From the NCBI GenBank assembly GCA_030694835.1, contig JAUYUF010000115.1, positions 1-19,427 on the forward strand: a stretch of DNA of 19,427 nt. Reading direction: 5' to 3'. A program made the position numbers and the translations under genes. Below are positions 15,262 through 19,427 of the stretch, piece by piece (the first letter of the stretch is position 1; every line of letters begins with the position of its first letter). Origin of the DNA: Flavobacteriaceae bacterium. Its GTDB lineage: Bacteria; Bacteroidota; Bacteroidia; Flavobacteriales; Flavobacteriaceae. The notes below the pieces were generated by a model that searched no databases, was not told the DNA's origin, and was given only the letters and a program-made list of their open reading frames with translations.

Positions 15262-15329
15262 ATTCTAAGTCTGTATTTTTTTCTTAATTTTAAAAAATGT
15301 TTTTATAAAACTAAATGTTTCAGAATTAT

Positions 15330-17510
15330 ATGAAAAAACTATTTATTGTTCTTTTTCTTGTCATAACAAGTTATTCAAGTATCTCGCAAACTTCAGAACA
15401 AGTTCGGTGGAAAACTCATTCAGAAAACACTAAAATTATACGAGATAAATTTGGAGTTCCTCATATTTACGGTAAATCAGATGCAGATGCTGTTTTTGGG
15501 TTACTTTATGCTCATTGTGAAGACGATTTCAATCGTATAGAACAAAATTATATTTGGGCAATTGGAAGATTAGCCGAAGTAGAAGGTGAAAAGGCCATTT
15601 ATAGTGACCTTAGAGCTAAGATGTTTATGACTATTGATGAAGCTAAAGTGTATTATGAAAACAGTCCGGAATGGTTAAAAAAACTTTGTGTTGCTTTTGC
15701 TGATGGAATCAATTATTATCTATATAAAAACCCAGAGGTAAAACCGAAATTAATTACCCGTTTTGAACCTTGGATGCCTATGTATTTTAGTGAAGGATCA
15801 ATTGGAGGAGATATTGAAAGGATTTCAACTCAAAAAATAAAAAACTTTTATGAATCAGATTCTACTATATTGTTGAGTGCTGTTTATAAAAGTCCGATGC
15901 AGCCTAATGACAATGAACCTCGAGGTTCTAACGGTTTTGCAATATCAGGCAAACTAACAGCATCTGGTAATGCCATGTTATTGATTAATCCACATACTTC
16001 TTTTTTCTTTCGAGGTGAAGCTCATGTTGTTAGTGAAGAAGGATTAAATGCATATGGAGCTGTTACTTGGGGTCAATTTTTTATTTATCAAGGATTTAAT
16101 GAAAAAACAGGGTGGATGCACACCTCTTCTTATGCAGATGTTATGGATGAATTTATCGAGACGATTATCAAAACAGATGCAGAATATAAATATGTGTATG
16201 GAGATGAACTGAGATTGGTAAAGTCTATTGAAATTTCACTAAAATATAAACAAGAAGATCAATTAAAAGATAAAAATTTTACAATTTACAGAACTCATCA
16301 TGGTCCGATAACGCATAGTATAGGAAATAAATGGGTAGCTACTGCCATGATGTGGGATCCTGTAAAAGCCTTATCGCAATCATATATTCGCACCAAACTT
16401 AACAATCACAACGAATTTAGGGAAATGATGAATATCCGTACAAACTCATCAAATAATACTGTTTATGCAGATGCTGATGGGAATATTGCCTATTATCATG
16501 GCAATTTTATGCCAATACGCAATGTGAAATATGATTATTCAAAACCAATTGATGGAAGCAATCCTGAAACAGACTGGAAAGGATTGCATACAGTAGATGA
16601 AATTATTACAGTATTTAATCCTCCTAATGGTTGGATTCAAAATTGTAATTCAAATCCTTTTACTTCAGCGGATATTTATAGCCCGAAAGTGAATGATTAT
16701 CCAAGATATATGTCTTTAGATCAAGAAAATTTTAGAGGTATTCATGCTATACGACTATTAAAAAATGCTAATAAACTTAACATTGATAAGCTAATTAATT
16801 TAGCATACGACCCATATCTTCCTGCTTTTGAAGTTTTAATACCTGGTTTAGTAGTGGCATATGACCAATCAAATAAACCAAACCAATCAATAAAAGAGGC
16901 AATTAATATTTTAAGAAATTGGGATTTTGCTGTGTCAAAAGAATCTGTTGCAATGTCATTAGCTCATTTTTATGGACTTCTTTATCTTCAAGAGGGAAAA
17001 TATACAGATGGTTTAAGTGTTTTGGAGAGAATAGAATATTTTGGCATTTCTTCGCCAAAACAGGAACGATTAGAAATTTTTGAAAAAACAATTGCTCAAC
17101 TCAATTCAGATTTTGGTAGTTGGAATATGCCTTGGGGAGAAATAAATCGATATCAGAGAATTAATGGAGAGATAAATCAACCATTTAATGATAAATCTAC
17201 AAGTATTCCAATAGGAATGGCTTCTGGCCAATGGGGTGCTTTAGCTTCATTTGGAGCCAGATCTTATAATAACACCAAACGTATTTATGGAACTTCTGGA
17301 AACAGTTTTGTTGCAGTTGTTGAATTTGGTAAAAAGGTTAAAGCTAAATCTATTTTAGTGGGAGGACAAAGCGGAAATCCAGATTCACCACATTTTGCGG
17401 ATCAATTACAAAGATATGATGAGGTTATATTTAAAGATGTGGCCTATTATAAAGAAGATGTTGAACGTAGTGCTAAACAAACATATCATCCTGGCGAAAA
17501 GAAGAAATAA
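15330..17510 (+). CDS. Penicillin-acylase-family Ntn hydrolase (exported)
   Basis: 726 aa from the ATG at 15330, chosen because M-K-K-L-F-I begins a clean Sec signal peptide (an in-frame ATG at 15315 adds five residues). The family is made as a precursor that cuts itself into alpha and beta chains. Here the cut is predicted at Gly-Ser in P-R-G-S-N-G-F, making Ser200 the N-terminal nucleophile of the beta chain. The alpha chain shows the usual I-I-R-D-x-x-G-V-P-H-I-Y-G start. Length and layout match complete enzymes of the group, which includes penicillin G, cephalosporin and N-acyl-homoserine-lactone acylases. The substrate cannot be fixed here. It stands alone, divergent from arsR, and ends at a strong terminator. 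Confidence 0.9.
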   Translation: MKKLFIVLFLVITSYSSISQTSEQVRWKTHSENTKIIRDKFGVPHIYGKSDADAVFGLLYAHCEDDFNRIEQNYIWAIGRLAEVEGEKAIYSDLRAKMFMTIDEAKVYYENSPEWLKKLCVAFADGINYYLYKNPEVKPKLITRFEPWMPMYFSEGSIGGDIERISTQKIKNFYESDSTILLSAVYKSPMQPNDNEPRGSNGFAISGKLTASGNAMLLINPHTSFFFRGEAHVVSEEGLNAYGAVTWGQFFIYQGFNEKTGWMHTSSYADVMDEFIETIIKTDAEYKYVYGDELRLVKSIEISLKYKQEDQLKDKNFTIYRTHHGPITHSIGNKWVATAMMWDPVKALSQSYIRTKLNNHNEFREMMNIRTNSSNNTVYADADGNIAYYHGNFMPIRNVKYDYSKPIDGSNPETDWKGLHTVDEIITVFNPPNGWIQNCNSNPFTSADIYSPKVNDYPRYMSLDQENFRGIHAIRLLKNANKLNIDKLINLAYDPYLPAFEVLIPGLVVAYDQSNKPNQSIKEAINILRNWDFAVSKESVAMSLAHFYGLLYLQEGKYTDGLSVLERIEYFGISSPKQERLEIFEKTIAQLNSDFGSWNMPWGEINRYQRINGEINQPFNDKSTSIPIGMASGQWGALASFGARSYNNTKRIYGTSGNSFVAVVEFGKKVKAKSILVGGQSGNPDSPHFADQLQRYDEVIFKDVAYYKEDVERSAKQTYHPGEKKK

Positions 17511-17553
17511 TTATTTCTTCTGATTTTTCATGATGAAAGGAATTTAAAATTGA

Positions 17554-17583
17554 AGACTTACAGGAAATTGTAGGTCTTTTTTT
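17554..17583 (+). terminator. Terminator of the acylase gene
   Basis: Stem AGACTTACA (17554-17562) with TGTAGGTCT (17569-17577), then T to 17583. The stem is the same as that of the repeat-borne terminators at 13 and 7046, with a different loop. It lies between converging genes. Confidence 0.82.
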
Positions 17584-17666
17584 AATCATTTTTTTAGTAC
17601 ATTTCTTTTACTATTAGATCAGAATAAATAGTCGTACTAAGTTAAAATAGACTTATTAAAATACTA

Positions 17667-18413
17667 TTAAAGCTCGGTTTCATCAATTTGTTGATGCATA
17701 TAATTTTTACCAATCATTGCATATAGAGAAGCTTCTGCTATGTTTTTAGAATGATCTCCAATTCTGTCTAAAGATGAAATAATAGATCTTAAATCTGCCA
17801 TACTTAATAGCAATTTTTCCGTATCAACTTCAAGTTCAATTTCTTTCATGGCAGCTTTCATTAAATCACGATTCAGGTTATCAAAAACAAGGTCAGCTTT
17901 CATTACTGAAATTACAGCTGTTTTATCATTATTATTAAATGAATCAACTGCATTTTTTAGCATATTAGAAGCATCTTTAACAACTATATTTAATTTTGGA
18001 GCAATTTTAGTATATAATTCTATATCATTAATTTTTTGCTTCAAACCAACAATTTTAATAACTCTGTCGGCAATTCGTTCTAAATTTTGTACAATTCTGT
18101 ATATAGCAAATAATCGTCTTAATTCAGATGCCATTGGTTTATAAAGAACAATAGTTTTTATGATATGATTATCTAGTTTTAAATCTAACTTGTTGATATT
18201 CTTTTCGTTTTTTTCTAATTTTTTTAAAACTTCTGCCGGTATTTCAGGCTGAGGTTGTTTTAAAATGTTACTTAGTATTTTGAATTGCTCAATTGTTAAG
18301 GTTGATAATTTTAAAAATTCTTTATCAATTTTATTTTGTGTTATTTCTTTTTTTGTATTCATTGCTCCATCAATTTTATCAAATTTAACTAAATTTTCCA
18401 GTAAGGTATTCAT
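17667..18413 (-). CDS. phoU: PhoU-like phosphate transport regulator
   Basis: 248 aa from the ATG at 18413; an in-frame ATG at 18362 would give 231 aa, also normal for PhoU. Two three-helix PhoU domains: the first has L-E-R-I-A-D-R near its end, the second has L-D-R-I-G-D-H-S-K-N-I-A, the classic metal-binding E/D-x-x-x-D type motif. PhoU links the Pst transporter to the phosphate-sensing kinase and keeps the pho response off when phosphate is plentiful. With the chosen start the gene overlaps the end of pstB by 29 bp, so it should be translated with it. Order pstA-pstB-phoU is the usual one. Confidence 0.9.
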   Translation of the reverse strand: MNTLLENLVKFDKIDGAMNTKKEITQNKIDKEFLKLSTLTIEQFKILSNILKQPQPEIPAEVLKKLEKNEKNINKLDLKLDNHIIKTIVLYKPMASELRRLFAIYRIVQNLERIADRVIKIVGLKQKINDIELYTKIAPKLNIVVKDASNMLKNAVDSFNNNDKTAVISVMKADLVFDNLNRDLMKAAMKEIELEVDTEKLLLSMADLRSIISSLDRIGDHSKNIAEASLYAMIGKNYMHQQIDETEL

Positions 18414-19167
18414 CAGTTCGTTTATCTTTTGGGTTGATAAACATTTCTTTAGTTTTACCATATTCAACCAATTCGCCTAAATACATAAACATAGAATTGT
18501 CAGAAATTCTTGCTGCTTGAGACATATTATGGGTTACTAAAAGTATGGTGTATTTTTCTTTAAGTTCCATTAATAATTCTTCTATTTTTTTAGTTGATAT
18601 AGGATCTAAAGCTGATGTGGGTTCATCTAATAAAATTACTTCTGGCTGAAAAGCTAATGCTCTGGCAATACACAAACGCTGTTGTTGTCCACCTGACAAA
18701 AAAGTTCCTTTTTTATTTAAAGAATCTTTTACTTCATTCCAAAGTGCTACATCTTGTAATGATTTTTCGATGATTTCTTCTTTTTCAGTTTTTTTAAGAG
18801 AAATTCCGTTTAGATTATAACCTGCAATAACATTATCAGCAATACTCATGGTTGGAAAAGGATTTGGACGTTGAAAAACCATTCCAATTTTTCTGCGCAA
18901 CATAATGGTAGACATTTTATTAGTGTCTTTCCCATTTAGTAAAACTTGACCTTCGGTTATAATATTTGGATACAAATCATGCATTCTATTAATAGCCCTT
19001 AACAAAGTACTTTTACCACAACCAGATGGACCCATAATAGCAGTAACTTTATTTCTTTTAATGGCTGCACTAACATTGGTAACAGCATAATTACCCTTAT
19101 TGTATGCTACTGAAACATTCTTAATTTCTAGTACAGCATCTTTAATTGGCACATTTATTTCACTCAT
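18385..19167 (-). CDS. pstB: Phosphate ABC transporter ATP-binding protein PstB
   Basis: 260 aa ATPase of the high-affinity phosphate importer, on the cytoplasmic face of PstAC. Walker A G-P-S-G-C-G-K-S-T at 46-54, Q-loop Gln99, signature L-S-G-G-Q at 157-161, Walker B V-I-L-L-D-E at 177-182, switch His213. It has the PstB-typical N-R-M-H-D-L after Walker A and F-Q-R-P-N-P-F-P at the Q-loop. It starts 3 bp after the pstA stop and overlaps phoU, so it is a tightly packed operon gene. Confidence 0.97.
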   Translation of the reverse strand: MSEINVPIKDAVLEIKNVSVAYNKGNYAVTNVSAAIKRNKVTAIMGPSGCGKSTLLRAINRMHDLYPNIITEGQVLLNGKDTNKMSTIMLRRKIGMVFQRPNPFPTMSIADNVIAGYNLNGISLKKTEKEEIIEKSLQDVALWNEVKDSLNKKGTFLSGGQQQRLCIARALAFQPEVILLDEPTSALDPISTKKIEELLMELKEKYTILLVTHNMSQAARISDNSMFMYLGELVEYGKTKEMFINPKDKRTDEYLTGKFS

Positions 19168-19170
19168 CCT

Positions 19171-19427
19171 TTATAAATTTCTTTTAGAAATAATCATTTT
19201 TGATATTAAATTTAGTCCTAATACTAACATCATTAGTAATAAAGATGTTGCCCATATAAGGTCTACCATATTTGGGTCATTATAGAATTCCCATATTAAC
19301 AATGGAAGTGCGCTTGTTGGTTTTTCAATATTTAAATTAACAGCCATACTGCCAAGAGCGGTTAACATTAATGGCGCAGTTTCTCCAACTACTCTAGATA
19401 TTGCTAATAAAATACCTGTAATTAAAC
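19171..19427 (-). CDS. pstA: Phosphate ABC transporter permease PstA (C-terminal part)
   Basis: Partial: the frame is open to the window edge, so only the last 85 codons are present. It contains the permease motif A-I-S-R-V-V-G-E-T-A-P-L-M-L-T-A-L-G, which contacts the ATPase in this family, and a final hydrophobic helix (L-L-L-M-M-L-V-L-G-L). Its stop is 3 bp before pstB. Internal ATG codons such as that at 19368 are not the gene start. Confidence 0.93.
   Translation of the reverse strand, partial: LITGILLAISRVVGETAPLMLTALGSMAVNLNIEKPTSALPLLIWEFYNDPNMVDLIWATSLLLMMLVLGLNLISKMIISKRNL

Noticed and set aside
17594..17640. TTAGTAC / GTACTAA inverted repeat with inner ACTATT / AATAGT, as a phoU terminator
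   Set aside because: No T-tract follows on the minus strand and the stem has a large asymmetric bulge, so terminator function is not supported.
17848..18144. 98-codon plus-strand frame opposite phoU
   Set aside because: Antisense shadow of the PhoU domains.

Overview
The window reads as chromosomal DNA of an AT-rich member of the Flavobacteriaceae (Bacteroidota). The evidence is an iron-dicitrate-type ECF sigma/FecR/TonB-receptor trio with STN and DUF4974-type domains, many short-leader lipoproteins, start codons preceded by A/T-rich stretches instead of Shine-Dalgarno sites, and TTG / TAnnTTTG-like promoter pieces. The genus cannot be fixed from the sequence.

Region 1 (1-7192) is a compact cassette bounded by two direct repeats of about 155 bp. 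Each repeat carries an upstream hairpin terminator, an identical tRNA-Arg(CCU) gene and a downstream terminator. Between them lie a lipoprotein gene (464-1855, minus), an ECF sigma factor (1966-2481), a FecR-like anti-sigma factor (2534-3442), a TonB-dependent transducer/receptor (3439-5991) and a second acidic lipoprotein (6105-6827, minus). The main observation of this annotation is that the FecR gene and BOTH outward lipoprotein genes are preceded by the same bipartite element, GGTAGGGT - exactly 14 nt - CTGTTRT. This is most simply the promoter recognised by the ECF sigma factor encoded between them. The cassette would then be a self-contained surface-signalling regulon: the receptor senses a ligand, FecR passes the signal on, and sigma switches on fecR-receptor plus two surface lipoproteins of unknown function.

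Region 2 (7193-10303) holds a two-gene operon of unknown function: a TPR lipoprotein, then a secreted protein with a Cys cluster and a coiled coil. It is followed by a degenerate, tRNA-less third copy of the repeat.

Region 3 (10304-17583) holds three predicted exported amide-bond or serine hydrolases (amidase lipoprotein, beta-lactamase-fold serine hydrolase, penicillin-acylase-type Ntn hydrolase), a HAD phosphatase, and an arsenic pair (arsR-like repressor, arsM arsenite methyltransferase). Both ars genes are preceded by the same 16-bp operator, ATCGTA-N4-TACGAT. The arsR promoter and the acylase promoter are back-to-back and overlap.

Region 4 (17667-19427, minus) is the end of a phosphate uptake operon: pstA (partial), pstB, phoU. 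No CRISPR array, insertion sequence, integrase or rRNA was seen.
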